Below, one piece after another: positions 26,656-34,954 of a stretch of DNA of 64,000 bases. A program made the position numbers and the translations under genes. Below the pieces are notes generated by a model. The model worked only from the letters and a program-made list of their open reading frames with translations, was not told the DNA's origin and did no database searches. The stretch is from Brevibacterium sp. HMSC07C04 (GTDB lineage: Bacteria; Actinomycetota; Actinomycetes; Actinomycetales; Brevibacteriaceae). The DNA is taken from NCBI RefSeq assembly GCF_001815905.1, contig NZ_KV823261.1, positions 98,816 to 162,815 on the forward strand, read 5' to 3'. Within the stretch, counting starts at the first letter, position 1. Each line of letters starts with the position of its first letter.

Positions 26656-26722
26656 GAAGCAGATATGAACGGCAGTTCAGACAGCCTTGAAGTCGGCAGT
26701 CGCGACACCCGCCGTCACAGTG

Positions 26723-29700
26723 CTACTGGAAGTCGCGGGAGCGGACGGGCAATTCGACTTCCAGCGGCACGAGGCTGTGGGCGTAGAGGCTGATGACAGT
26801 CCCTGCGCGCTGAATGAGGCCCGTGACCGCTATTGCACTGCTCGTGAGCGCATGTGGTGAGAACCGGCGGATGAACCCGCGGGTGCACACGATGTTGAGC
26901 ATGCCGAACTCGTCTTCCAGGTTGATGAACGTGATGCCCTGCGACGTGCTCGGCCGCTGTCGGTGCGTCACAATCCCGGCGACAGTCACACGCTGTCCCT
27001 GAGCGGCGCGCCGCACATCTGCCGTCGACCAGCAGCCGCGTGCCGCAAGCTGAGCGCGCAGGTGCTCCGTTGGATACCCCTCAACAGTGATTCCGGTGGA
27101 GAACAGCTGTGCGAGCGTGACATCGAAGTCGTCCATAGTCGGCAGCGTGGGCGACTGTGCTGCAGGCGCGGTTCCCGGGAGCGTCTGCGGCCCCGCCCGG
27201 CCCAAAGCACCGGCCGTCCACAGCGCCTGGCGGCGGTCAACGCCAAAGCAGTCAAAGGCTCCGGCGGTGGCAAGGGCTTCAAGCACCCTCACGCCCACCC
27301 CGGTGCGTTCGGCAACATCGACGATTGACGTGTACTCCCCTCTCTGCCGTTCCTGTTCTATGGCACAGGCGGCATCGGCAACCCCCTTGACTTCACTCAG
27401 CCCCAAGCGGATGGCGAACCCGCCGGAAGACTCGGCATCCGCCTCGAGATCCGTGCGCGCGCCAGAAGAGTTGATGTGCACGGGGCGAATGTCAATCCCG
27501 TGGCGCCTGGCATCGGAGATGAGCGACTGCGAAGAGTAGAAGCCCATGGGCTGGCTGCGCAGAAGCCCCGCTGTGAAGGCCGCGTGGTGGCGGTATTTGA
27601 ACCACGCGGATTCATAGACCAAGCCCGCAAAGGACAGTGCGTGAGACTCCGGGAAGCCGTAGTTGGCAAATGCCGCGATCTTGTCGAAGATGACCTGCGC
27701 TGTCTGTTCGTCAATTCCGCGCTGGGCGCATCCGGCGTGGAAGCGCTGTTGAAGTTCGCGCATCTTCCGCTGGCTGCGGGAAGCTCCCATGGCGCGGCGC
27801 AGCTCATCGGCGTCTGTCCCGGAGAACCCGGCGACGTCAATGGCCAGCTGCATGAGCTGCTCTTGAAACAGCGGAACCCCGAGTGTCTTCTCCAGTGCCT
27901 GTCGTGTGCTGGGGTGAATGTAGTCGACATCCTCCAAGCCCTGCTTACGGCGAATATACGGGTGCACGGACCCACCTTGAATGGGTCCGGGTCGGATGAG
28001 CGCAACCTGCACCGCGAGGTCGTAGAAGCTGCGCGGTCTGAGTCTGGGCAGTGTGGCCAGCTGAGCGCGCGATTCCACCTGAAACACGCCCAGTGCATCG
28101 GCGCGGCACAGCATGTCGTAGACCCCGTCCTCCTGGGGTATCTGCGCCCGGTCGATGCGCGTTCCGGTGTGGCGGTCAACGAGGTCGACCATTTCGTGCA
28201 GCGCCCCGAGCATGCCGAGGCCCAGAAGATCGAATTTGACCAGGTCCATCGCCGCACAGTCATCCTTGTCCCACTGGAGCACCGTGCGGCCGGGCATGGA
28301 GGCCTGTTCGATGGGAACCACTTCACCCAGGGGACGGTCGGCAAGAACCATGCCGCCGGAGTGGATGCCCAGGTGCCGCGGTGTGCCCAGCAGACCTTCT
28401 GCCAGCTGAAGCACCTGGGGCGGGGCCGGGGATTCATCGGCCGGAGGAAGAGAGCGCCAGCGGCTGATGCCCTTGGTGAACGCGTCTTGTTGGCCGGGGC
28501 TGTAGCCCAGTGCGTGCGCGGCATCCCGTATGGCCGATCGGGGCCGATAGGTGATGTAGTTGGCCACCTGCGCTGCGCGGTCGCGCCCGTAGGTTCGGTA
28601 GGTGTACTGGATGACTTCTTCGCGCCTGTCGGATTCGATGTCGAGGTCGATATCCGGGTAGCCTGCGCGCTCGGGGCTGAGGAAACGGTCAAACAGCAGC
28701 TGGAACTGGACGGCGTCGACGGCTGTCACGCCGAGCACAAAGCACACCGCCGAGTTTGCCGCTGATCCTCGCCCCTGGCAGAAGATGTTGTTGTCGCGGC
28801 AGAAGCGCGCAATGTCTTCGACTATGAGGAAGTAGCCGGCAAGCCCCATGGAGTCGATGACGTCGAGTTCGCTGTGGACCTGCTCCCACGCCCGAGGTGC
28901 CGCTTCCGGGCCGCCGTATCGTTTCCAGGTGCCTTGGGTCACCAGATCGCGCAGGTGCTCGCTGTCTGTTCTTCCGTCCGGCACGGGCGGACTCGGCAGC
29001 CCGGCGCGTGCTGCGCGCAGCTCGAATGCACATTCGTCTCCGATGGCAGCGGCGGTAAGGACCGGACCGCGGCCGAATCGCGCCAGCATTTCGGCTGGTG
29101 TGTGGATCCTGGCGGAAGCTGTCGGCGGCAGCCACCCGGCCAGTTCGGACAGCGGAAGGCGGGAGCGAACGGAAGCCCGCACCTGCGCATCGTGGAATCC
29201 TGAGCGGTCAGCGTAGTGCACCGCGTTTGTGGCTGCGGCGGGCAGACGGAACCGGGCTGCGAGATCTTCGAGGTGGGCTATGCGCGCATCGTCGCCGGGA
29301 AGGCCGAAGCGGGTGAGTTCGACGACAACCCGTTCGCGGCCGAACAGGTCGACAAGCCGCCGCAGTGCGCCTGCGCCCCCATCGGGATCACCGAGTGCCC
29401 GGCCCAGGTGCCCTTTGCGGCAGCCGGTGAGGATCTTCCAGTCGGCTTCGAGTGCTGCGAGTTCTTCGAGCTCGAACACCGGCCTGTTCTTTTCGCCGCG
29501 CATACTGGCTCGGGTGATTGCCGCTGACAGCTGCCGATAGCCTTCAACCCCGGCGGCCAGCACCAGCAGGTGATGAGCTTCAGGGTCAACCTGGCCGGGG
29601 ATCTTCTTCTGAAGTCCGAGTGACAGCTCCGCGCCGAACACCGTGGGGATCTTGTGTTCACGGGCAGCCTGGGCAAACTGCACTGCCCCGCCGAGGCTGT

Positions 29701-30001
29701 TGTGGTCTGTCAGCGCCATCGCACTCAGTCCCGTCAGGGCTGCCTCCTCTATCAGTTCGTTCGGCTGTGAGGCCCCGTCGAGGAAGCTGTAGACCGAGTG
29801 AGCGTGCAGTTCGGCGTAGCGGATGGCACCTGGGGCCGTGCGCACGGCAGGCACGGGTGGTGCCGATGGTGACGAGGGGCCTGCTTTTGCGGCGGCGGGC
29901 CAGCCCGCTCCTACCGGGCTGCCAGTTGCAGGGCCCGGCTGCGTGGCTGACAGGCGCCGTTCGAGTTCCGACCACGGTGTGCGGGGGTTGAAGCCGCTCA
30001 T
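26723..30001 (-). CDS. dnaE2: Error-prone DNA polymerase DnaE2
   Basis: C-family polymerase alpha subunit (1092 aa) that carries out mutagenic lesion bypass with ImuA' and ImuB. The PHP domain is at the N-terminus (YAELHAHSVYSFLDGASQPNEL). The polymerase core has FCQGRGSAANSAVCFVLGVT and the PDIDLDIESDRREEVIQY acidic motif. The C-terminal OB fold includes GQRVTVAGIVTHRQRPSTSQGITFINLEDE. The length fits DnaE2 and not the 1180-residue DnaE1. The start overlaps the imuB stop (ATGA at 30001-29998), which rules out the upstream ATG. It is the last gene of the SOS-controlled imuA-imuB-dnaE2 operon. Confidence 0.95.
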   Translation of the reverse strand: MSGFNPRTPWSELERRLSATQPGPATGSPVGAGWPAAAKAGPSSPSAPPVPAVRTAPGAIRYAELHAHSVYSFLDGASQPNELIEEAALTGLSAMALTDHNSLGGAVQFAQAAREHKIPTVFGAELSLGLQKKIPGQVDPEAHHLLVLAAGVEGYRQLSAAITRASMRGEKNRPVFELEELAALEADWKILTGCRKGHLGRALGDPDGGAGALRRLVDLFGRERVVVELTRFGLPGDDARIAHLEDLAARFRLPAAATNAVHYADRSGFHDAQVRASVRSRLPLSELAGWLPPTASARIHTPAEMLARFGRGPVLTAAAIGDECAFELRAARAGLPSPPVPDGRTDSEHLRDLVTQGTWKRYGGPEAAPRAWEQVHSELDVIDSMGLAGYFLIVEDIARFCRDNNIFCQGRGSAANSAVCFVLGVTAVDAVQFQLLFDRFLSPERAGYPDIDLDIESDRREEVIQYTYRTYGRDRAAQVANYITYRPRSAIRDAAHALGYSPGQQDAFTKGISRWRSLPPADESPAPPQVLQLAEGLLGTPRHLGIHSGGMVLADRPLGEVVPIEQASMPGRTVLQWDKDDCAAMDLVKFDLLGLGMLGALHEMVDLVDRHTGTRIDRAQIPQEDGVYDMLCRADALGVFQVESRAQLATLPRLRPRSFYDLAVQVALIRPGPIQGGSVHPYIRRKQGLEDVDYIHPSTRQALEKTLGVPLFQEQLMQLAIDVAGFSGTDADELRRAMGASRSQRKMRELQQRFHAGCAQRGIDEQTAQVIFDKIAAFANYGFPESHALSFAGLVYESAWFKYRHHAAFTAGLLRSQPMGFYSSQSLISDARRHGIDIRPVHINSSGARTDLEADAESSGGFAIRLGLSEVKGVADAACAIEQERQRGEYTSIVDVAERTGVGVRVLEALATAGAFDCFGVDRRQALWTAGALGRAGPQTLPGTAPAAQSPTLPTMDDFDVTLAQLFSTGITVEGYPTEHLRAQLAARGCWSTADVRRAAQGQRVTVAGIVTHRQRPSTSQGITFINLEDEFGMLNIVCTRGFIRRFSPHALTSSAIAVTGLIQRAGTVISLYAHSLVPLEVELPVRSRDFQ

Positions 30002-31632
30002 TCGTACCTGCCGACAATCGACCACTGCCCGTCTTCTTTTTTCAGCAGAAAGGCACGATCGTCGTCTGTCAGCACCTGCAGGCGAACCCGGTACTGTCCC
30101 GGTGGGTCCCACCATTCGGCTTCGACGGGCCAGGCGGAAGAGTAGGCGATCACGCGGCTGTGTTCCCCTCCTGACCACACGATCCTGTCCGGTGGACTGT
30201 CCAGCCCTGACGGTCTGGCCACGACCGTGTTGCCGCGTGTGTCAAAGAGGTCGATATCGGCTGTCTCAACGAGGGTAGGTCGGGGTGCCGGAAGTGCGCC
30301 GGGCCAGGGCGCCTGACTGTCTCTGAGCGGCCGAGGCGACTGCTGCCACGGGGTCCACAGGTTCGTTTCGCTGGGTTCGCGGCCGCCCTGTACGTGCGGT
30401 ACGCGCACGGCGTCGGGGCCGAAGAGCCCCTGTAGGCGTTCGAGTGTGCGGCTGACGTCTCCTGACCGGGAACTGAAAAGATCCGCGGTGCTTTCCAGCG
30501 GGCGGACGAGTTCGGCCGCTGTGAGTTCGATGAGGCTGACGCCGTCGCTGTCGGGTTCCGGGGAGCCGGCGTCTGGGGCCTGCGATGCTGAGACTGGAGT
30601 GTTGCCGCGTGTGGCCATCCAGCCATCAGCCTGCCAGCGGACGCGGTCGGCAATGTGCGATTCGTCCATGTCCGGCAGTCGCCACGTGCGCTGTTCGGGT
30701 TCTGTCCCGCGGCTGTGCAGGACGACTGTCACCTGCGTGCACACCAGTCCGGTGGAGCGGACGCGACGGAACAGCTCTGCCGCTGCGCTGCGCGCATAGA
30801 AGGACAGTGCGTCGGATCGGCCGGTGGGCGGTTCTATGGGACAGGAGACAGTCACATCGACCGCCCGGAGATGGGTGGTCGGAAGAGATTCGGTCAGCCC
30901 CGCCGCCAACAGTCGGGCTCTCCGGCCGACAGAGCCGAAGCGCGTGTAGACGCTGTCAGCTGACAGCGCCGCGAGATCACCCAGGGTTCTAAGCCCCAGG
31001 TGGCTCAGCTGCTGGACGAAGTCCGCGTAGCGCTCCGGGTGGGCTTCTGCCAGAGTGCTGACCGGCAGCGGCGCGAGGAATTCTGCGGTTCTGCCTGCCT
31101 CAACGCGATGTGAACGATGCGCTGCGAGCACCGCCGCAAAAGGCGAGTCGGCAATGCCCGCCAGCACTTCCCACCCGGTGGCATCGGTCAGCACCGTCAG
31201 CAGTTCTTCTGCCGCGGCGTCTTCAGTGTGGGTGTGGGAAAAGGAGCTGACGGGAACGCCGACGGTGCCCGGCCGCAGCAGAGTGAAGCGAGCCATGCGA
31301 TCTTCGAGGATTCCCACGCTGCGGGCAAAGAGCCGCTGTTCGATGTCTTCGCTGTAGTCGAGAACAGCCGCCTGCGGGCAGCGGTGACCGACGGCTCGGC
31401 GGCCCAGGCCCACGGCAATGCCTGCTGTCCTGGCCTGCGCGTCGGCGCTGATGACACGCCCGGCGTGCAGAACGACAGCCGGTGTGCTCGGCGGAATGTC
31501 GGCAGCTTCAGCATGAGCGACGGCGGTGAAATCGGGAACGTGGAGCACGAGCGTGCGCAGAGTGCCTCCGGGCTCAGCCGGCCGACGCTGGGCAGCTGTG
31601 CGCGCAGTGCTGGCGCGGCGAGAATCAGACAA
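29998..31632 (-). CDS. imuB: ImuB, catalytically inactive Y-family polymerase
   Basis: Y-family polymerase homologue (544 aa) that bridges DnaE2 and the sliding clamp. The fold is visible from LVLHVPDFTAVAHAEA through DAQARTAGIAVGLGRRAVGH, LDYSEDIEQRL and the HhH region LSHLGLRTLGDLAALSAD. The catalytic acidic residues are missing: the usual D-x-D motif is HVPDF, and the S-x-D-E site reads LRPGTVGVP. A clamp-binding-like ESTADLFS lies near residue 400. The TTG at 31632 is chosen as start because AGGAAAGG lies 8-15 nt upstream and it overlaps the imuA stop. An ATG at 31689 would add 19 residues inside imuA. This start is uncertain. Confidence 0.9.
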   Translation of the reverse strand: MSDSRRASTARTAAQRRPAEPGGTLRTLVLHVPDFTAVAHAEAADIPPSTPAVVLHAGRVISADAQARTAGIAVGLGRRAVGHRCPQAAVLDYSEDIEQRLFARSVGILEDRMARFTLLRPGTVGVPVSSFSHTHTEDAAAEELLTVLTDATGWEVLAGIADSPFAAVLAAHRSHRVEAGRTAEFLAPLPVSTLAEAHPERYADFVQQLSHLGLRTLGDLAALSADSVYTRFGSVGRRARLLAAGLTESLPTTHLRAVDVTVSCPIEPPTGRSDALSFYARSAAAELFRRVRSTGLVCTQVTVVLHSRGTEPEQRTWRLPDMDESHIADRVRWQADGWMATRGNTPVSASQAPDAGSPEPDSDGVSLIELTAAELVRPLESTADLFSSRSGDVSRTLERLQGLFGPDAVRVPHVQGGREPSETNLWTPWQQSPRPLRDSQAPWPGALPAPRPTLVETADIDLFDTRGNTVVARPSGLDSPPDRIVWSGGEHSRVIAYSSAWPVEAEWWDPPGQYRVRLQVLTDDDRAFLLKKEDGQWSIVGRYE

Positions 31633-32281
31633 GGCGAAAGCCCCTTTCCTCAGCGCACCCAGATGGGCCGGGCAGGAGCAGCTGGACACGATCGCGGCCG
31701 CGGTGGACCGTAACAGTGCATTCGCTGAGCGCTCCCGCGCCCTGTGCCAGGCCCGTCCACCGTGGCGAAGTGACAGACACTGTGCTGCCGGCGATCCCCT
31801 TTGGCTGTCGGCTGCGCCCCACCACGAGCAGACTCATGTTCCTTTCGCGCACTTTTGCCCGCAGGCGCGCCTGTTCGGCGGGTGTGAGCGAGAAGCCCGG
31901 GCGGACAATGACAGCGGAAAAGGACTCCACGAGAATCGACACGGCACGCAGCCAATCGCGGGTGTCGACTTCAATGCTGGCAAAGCGGCTGAGGGAAACT
32001 CCGTAGTCGGCAATTGCCTGAACCGCGGGCTCCCCCACCCCAACAGCGGCCGTCCAGCAGTCTTCTGTGCTCAGGCGCGCCACGGACGCCAGTGCGAGCG
32101 ACAGAGCCTGCGGCCCGACGATCTCAGTTATTTCACCGCGCGGCAGACCAGTGGGAAACACTGAGCGCAGCCCGGAGACCACGGGGAAGGCGGGCTTTGC
32201 CTCCGCCAGGTCGCGAGCAGTGCTCACACCCGGCAGGCGGCGCAGCTGCGCAAGCGCTGCGGACACGGCATGAACGGACAT
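31625..32281 (-). CDS. imuA: ImuA' (RecA-like mutasome accessory protein)
   Basis: 218-aa protein of the actinobacterial ImuA' type, a distant RecA relative needed for DnaE2/ImuB mutagenesis. VFPTGLPRGEITEIVGPQALSLALASVA corresponds to the RecA Walker A strand, but the GKT/S signature is degenerate (GPQALSLA). The middle part FASIEVDTRDWLRAVSILVESFSAVIV and the loop LRAKVRERNMSLLVVG follow the RecA order. The C-terminus is basic. It starts with ATG at 32281, directly downstream of a promoter overlapped by a LexA box. The longer frame to 32611 crosses that promoter and is rejected. It overlaps imuB by about 8 nt. Confidence 0.88.
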   Translation of the reverse strand: MSVHAVSAALAQLRRLPGVSTARDLAEAKPAFPVVSGLRSVFPTGLPRGEITEIVGPQALSLALASVARLSTEDCWTAAVGVGEPAVQAIADYGVSLSRFASIEVDTRDWLRAVSILVESFSAVIVRPGFSLTPAEQARLRAKVRERNMSLLVVGRSRQPKGIAGSTVSVTSPRWTGLAQGAGALSECTVTVHRGRDRVQLLLPGPSGCAEERGFRLV

Positions 32282-32287
32282 ACACCC

Positions 32288-32316
32288 AGTATCGAACGGG
32301 TGTTCTAATAGTGCAA
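32288..32316 (-). promoter_or_regulatory. SOS (LexA) box overlapping a leaderless imuA promoter
   Basis: TCGAACGGGTGTTCTA at 32292-32307 matches the actinobacterial LexA consensus TCGAACN4GTTCGA in all but one position. On the minus strand -35 TTGCAC (32316-32311), a 17-bp spacer and -10 GATACT (32293-32288) are followed by 6 nt and the ATG. The LexA box covers the spacer and the -10. Confidence 0.9.
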
Positions 32317-32344
32317 ATGGATCTTCGAATAGACTAGTGGACCT

Positions 32345-32812
32345 ATGAAGCTCAGCCTTGTCTTCCACACCCCCGAAATTCCCGGCAATACGGGCAACGC
32401 CATCCGCCTGGCCGCTGTGACGGGGGCTCACCTTCACCTGGTGGAGCCGCTGGGTTTCGATTTGTCTGACGCAAAGCTTCGCCGCGCGGGACTGGACTAC
32501 CACGACCTCGCGCACGTTACGGTCCACCCGAACATCGACGACGTCTTCACACAGCTGGTCGGCCGTCGCATCATCGCGTTCACAACGCACACCGACAAGC
32601 ACTTCGGCCACCTTGAGTACCGCGAAGACGACGTTCTGCTCTTCGGCCGAGAATCCACGGGACTGCCGCAGAGCGTTGTCGACGATCCGCGGATCGAAGA
32701 GCGCGTGCGCATCCCCATGCTGCCCAGCCGCCGCTCCCTCAATCTTGCCAACTCCGCATCCATTGCCGCCTACGAAGCCTGGCGCCAGCTGGGCTACCCC
32801 GGCGGCTGCTGA
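32345..32812 (+). CDS. trmL: tRNA (cytidine(34)-2'-O)-methyltransferase TrmL
   Basis: SPOUT-class methyltransferase (155 aa) that 2'-O-methylates the wobble base of tRNA-Leu isoacceptors. The three SPOUT motifs are visible: FHTPEIPGNTGNAIRLAA near the N-terminus, LLFGRESTGLP in the middle, and IPMLPSRRSLNLANSASIAAYEAWRQ forming the knotted SAM site at the C-terminus. It is the minimal type without extra domains. It is divergent from imuA by 63 bp, and the LexA box lies only about 40 bp upstream of its start. TAGACT at 32330-32335 could be its -10. The pyridoxal kinase gene follows after 20 bp. Confidence 0.93.
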   Translation: MKLSLVFHTPEIPGNTGNAIRLAAVTGAHLHLVEPLGFDLSDAKLRRAGLDYHDLAHVTVHPNIDDVFTQLVGRRIIAFTTHTDKHFGHLEYREDDVLLFGRESTGLPQSVVDDPRIEERVRIPMLPSRRSLNLANSASIAAYEAWRQLGYPGGC

Positions 32813-32832
32813 ACGCCAGAAGGAGACAGACC

Positions 32833-33663
32833 ATGACGCATCGACGCGCGCTGACAGTTGCCGGCTCCGATGTTTCCGGCGGCGCAGGCCTTGCCGCAGA
32901 CCTCAAAATGTTCAACGAATACGGGGTCTTCGGCGCATCCGTCATCACCTGCATCGTCACCTTTGACCCGGCGGAGGGCTTTGACCACACGATCGACTTC
33001 ACCACGCCCGAAAGCGTGATACGGCAGTTCGACTCCACTCTCGGGGCCCACCGCTTCCACGCGGTCAAATCCGGGATGCTCGGAAGCGTTGACACCGCAC
33101 CCATGCTCGCCCAGCGCCTGCGCGATATCGACGCCCCTTACGTATTCGACCCCGTGCTGACCTACAAGGGCAGCGGCAAAGGCGTCATCGATCTCTCCCA
33201 GATGATGCTGGAGACCTATGTGCCTGCAGCTTCGGTCATGACACCCAATCTGGACGAAGCGGCAAAGCTGATCGGCGCGGACTCCCTTGACTCTGCTGAA
33301 GACATGATCGCCGCGGCCAAACAGCTGCACGCCCTCGGTGCGGCAAGCGTCGTCGTCAAGGGCGGTGCCCGCTTCCCCGGCCCGGACGCCGTCGACGTCT
33401 TCTACGACGGTTCGACGGCCCACGTACTGCGCTCGCGCAAGGTCAATGACGAACTCGTCAACGGCGCCGGGTGCTCTTTCGCATCCTCGATTGCCGCCGG
33501 CCTCGCCCTGGGACACAAGCCGCTCGACGCGGTTGTCAGCGCAAAGGTGAAGGTGGCGCACGGAATTGCCCGCTCCATGCCCAACGCAATGAACGTCAAC
33601 TCGATGTTCCACCCGGCCGCCCGCGTCTGGCCGCACCCCGACGTGTCCGTCACCGTCAGCTGA
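32833..33663 (+). CDS. pdxK: Pyridoxal kinase, ThiD-like Cys type
   Basis: ATP-dependent kinase of 276 aa that phosphorylates pyridoxal/pyridoxine or related B6 vitamers. It is a ribokinase-fold member. The N-terminal ALTVAGSDVSGGAGLAADLK and the PNLDEAAKL motif resemble ThiD. The anion-hole/base motif is NGAGCSFASSIAAG with Cys214 where ThiD has Asp in GTGD/GDGC. Cys214 coincides in number with the catalytic Cys of the Staphylococcus PdxK group. The second, lid cysteine of that group is not present (DPVLTYKG). A hydroxymethylpyrimidine kinase role cannot be excluded. GAAGGAG lies before the start. A bidirectional terminator follows. Confidence 0.85.
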   Translation: MTHRRALTVAGSDVSGGAGLAADLKMFNEYGVFGASVITCIVTFDPAEGFDHTIDFTTPESVIRQFDSTLGAHRFHAVKSGMLGSVDTAPMLAQRLRDIDAPYVFDPVLTYKGSGKGVIDLSQMMLETYVPAASVMTPNLDEAAKLIGADSLDSAEDMIAAAKQLHALGAASVVVKGGARFPGPDAVDVFYDGSTAHVLRSRKVNDELVNGAGCSFASSIAAGLALGHKPLDAVVSAKVKVAHGIARSMPNAMNVNSMFHPAARVWPHPDVSVTVS

Positions 33664-33743
33664 AACAGCCCCGTCCGGTGAGCTCCGCCTCGCAGGTCAC
33701 ATTCTGAAGCCCCAGCGTTTTGGAACCTCACCCGGAAAGCATA

Positions 33744-33777
33744 AAGCCGCCGGTCCCACGCAGGGATCCGGCGGCTT
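33744..33777. terminator. Bidirectional hairpin between pdxK and rpmE2
   Basis: 10-bp stem AAGCCGCCGG/CCGGCGGCTT extended by TCCC/GGGA with one bulged T. It sits between two convergent genes and can serve both. Confidence 0.8.
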
Positions 33778-33789
33778 CTTCGGCGCAGA

Positions 33790-34047
33790 TTACTTGCGCT
33801 TGCCGAAGGACTTGTAGCGGTCCTTGAACTTCTCAACACGGCCAGCGGAGTCGAGGATGCGCTGCTTGCCGGTGTAGAACGGGTGCGATGCCGACGAGAT
33901 TTCAACGTCGACGAGCGGGTAGGTGTTGCCGTCTTCCCACTCGATGGTCTTGTCGCTCTTGACCGTCGAACGGGTCAAGAGCTTCTTGCCCGAAGCGAGG
34001 TCGTTGAAGACAACCGCCTGGTATTCGGGGTGAATGTCCTTCTGCAT
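33790..34047 (-). CDS. rpmE2: 50S ribosomal protein L31 type B
   Basis: Ribosomal protein L31 of 85 aa, located at the intersubunit bridge. It begins [14 protein letters not shown] and has [27 protein letters not shown]. The type A zinc motif (CxxC) is missing, so this is the zinc-independent C-minus paralogue. In many bacteria it replaces the zinc form under zinc starvation through Zur. I did not find a Zur-like palindrome in the upstream region. GAAAGGAAAG precedes the ATG. A TATAGT promoter lies about 100 nt upstream. Confidence 0.96.
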   Translation of the reverse strand: MQKDIHPEYQAVVFNDLASGKKLLTRSTVKSDKTIEWEDGNTYPLVDVEISSASHPFYTGKQRILDSAGRVEKFKDRYKSFGKRK

Positions 34048-34146
34048 AAGTCTTTCCTTTGAATTCGTCAGAGCCCCTGGTGCGACCGAGTCGCCTGCCA
34101 GCTGCTCAAATTCGGATGTGCCGACGCTGAGGCGTCAACCTATGAG

Positions 34147-34176
34147 ACTATACCGGATCAGCACCTGCAAAGCGAA
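34147..34176 (-). promoter_or_regulatory. Promoter of rpmE2
   Basis: Minus strand TATAGT (34152-34147) with the candidate -35 TTCGCT (34176-34171) 18 bp upstream. It leaves a leader of about 95 nt. Confidence 0.5.
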
Positions 34177-34189
34177 CTGATTCAGGGAG

Positions 34190-34954
34190 TCAGCGCGTCA
34201 GCCACCGGATGAGCCCGGCGTAGTTGTACGGCGGAATGTTGTCGTCCAGTGGTACGCAGACCTCCACCTGGCCCTGGGCTTGCGCGACGAAGAGGGCCGG
34301 GTCATTGCAGTCGGCGTAGCCCACTGTGCGCAGTCCCCTGCTGGCCGCGGCCCCCGCCCATCCGTGGTCGGCAACCACGAGGTCGGGCATGGGCTGGCCG
34401 GCTTCATCCAGCGCGTCGAGCAGCGCGTGCATGGGCTCGGCCAGGTGCGTGTGCGGCAGGCCGCCGTGAATGTGCCAGTGCCACACACGGCCGATCTGGC
34501 GGACGTCCCCGCCTTCTGACTGCAGCGGAATGAACTGGTCAAGCCGCACGAGTGCAGCACCCAGCCGCTCAGCCCAGGCGGCAGTGGCTTCGTGCACCGG
34601 CAGAAGCCCCGAAGGGTGGCCGGTGGCAAAGAGGATGCGCTCACCGCGCCCAGCCGCGTCAGATACTGCCGCCCGCAGACGGTCCAGACCGTCCATGCAC
34701 AGCTCAGTGGAGATCGTGTCAGCGCCTTCCGTGTAGTCCCGCTGCGGTCGAATGCCGCAGCGGGCAACCATGACGTCGAAGACGGAGTCATAATCCCAAT
34801 CGCGCGTCAGGGGCACGCCGAAGTCGAAATTGCGCTCCTGGGCCAAGAACCTGTGGATGTGCGACAGGTTGTTCTCCCTCGGTGTTGCAACCTCGCCGGT
34901 CACCCCGCCTTCAATCAGCGATCGGGCGGCGGCATCGCGGGTGATTTCAGCCAT
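34190..34954 (-). CDS. Conserved actinobacterial protein, putative phosphatase
   Basis: Protein of 254 aa of a family that is labelled 'phosphatase' in other actinomycetes, without experimental support known to me. Conserved stretches are EVATPRENNLSHIHRFLAQ near the N-terminus, RILFATGHPSGLLPVHEA in the middle, and HIHGGLPHTH, DLVVADHGWAGAAASRG and PLDDNIPPYNY in the C-terminal half. The His/Asp-rich motifs GHPSG, HWHIHGG and DHG suggest a metal-dependent hydrolase active site. The start at ATG 34954 overlaps the trmH stop by 8 nt, and the longer frame to 35050 is rejected. It belongs to the trmH/tauE/ABC operon. Confidence 0.7.
   Translation of the reverse strand: MAEITRDAAARSLIEGGVTGEVATPRENNLSHIHRFLAQERNFDFGVPLTRDWDYDSVFDVMVARCGIRPQRDYTEGADTISTELCMDGLDRLRAAVSDAAGRGERILFATGHPSGLLPVHEATAAWAERLGAALVRLDQFIPLQSEGGDVRQIGRVWHWHIHGGLPHTHLAEPMHALLDALDEAGQPMPDLVVADHGWAGAAASRGLRTVGYADCNDPALFVAQAQGQVEVCVPLDDNIPPYNYAGLIRWLTR

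Noticed and set aside
24155..26668. 837-codon open frame on the plus strand
   Set aside because: It is antisense to metX and metY, both of which have complete family motifs; the translation has no recognisable domain.
26492..26722. SAM riboswitch upstream of metYX
   Set aside because: No conserved riboswitch core could be aligned by eye on the minus strand; only TGAC repeats and a weak promoter are visible.
27476..28765. Long plus-strand frame of 429 codons
   Set aside because: Antisense to the polymerase core of dnaE2; high-G+C shadow frame.
33980..34190. Zur box for rpmE2
   Set aside because: No Zur-like AT-rich palindrome was found upstream, although zinc control is common for this L31 type.
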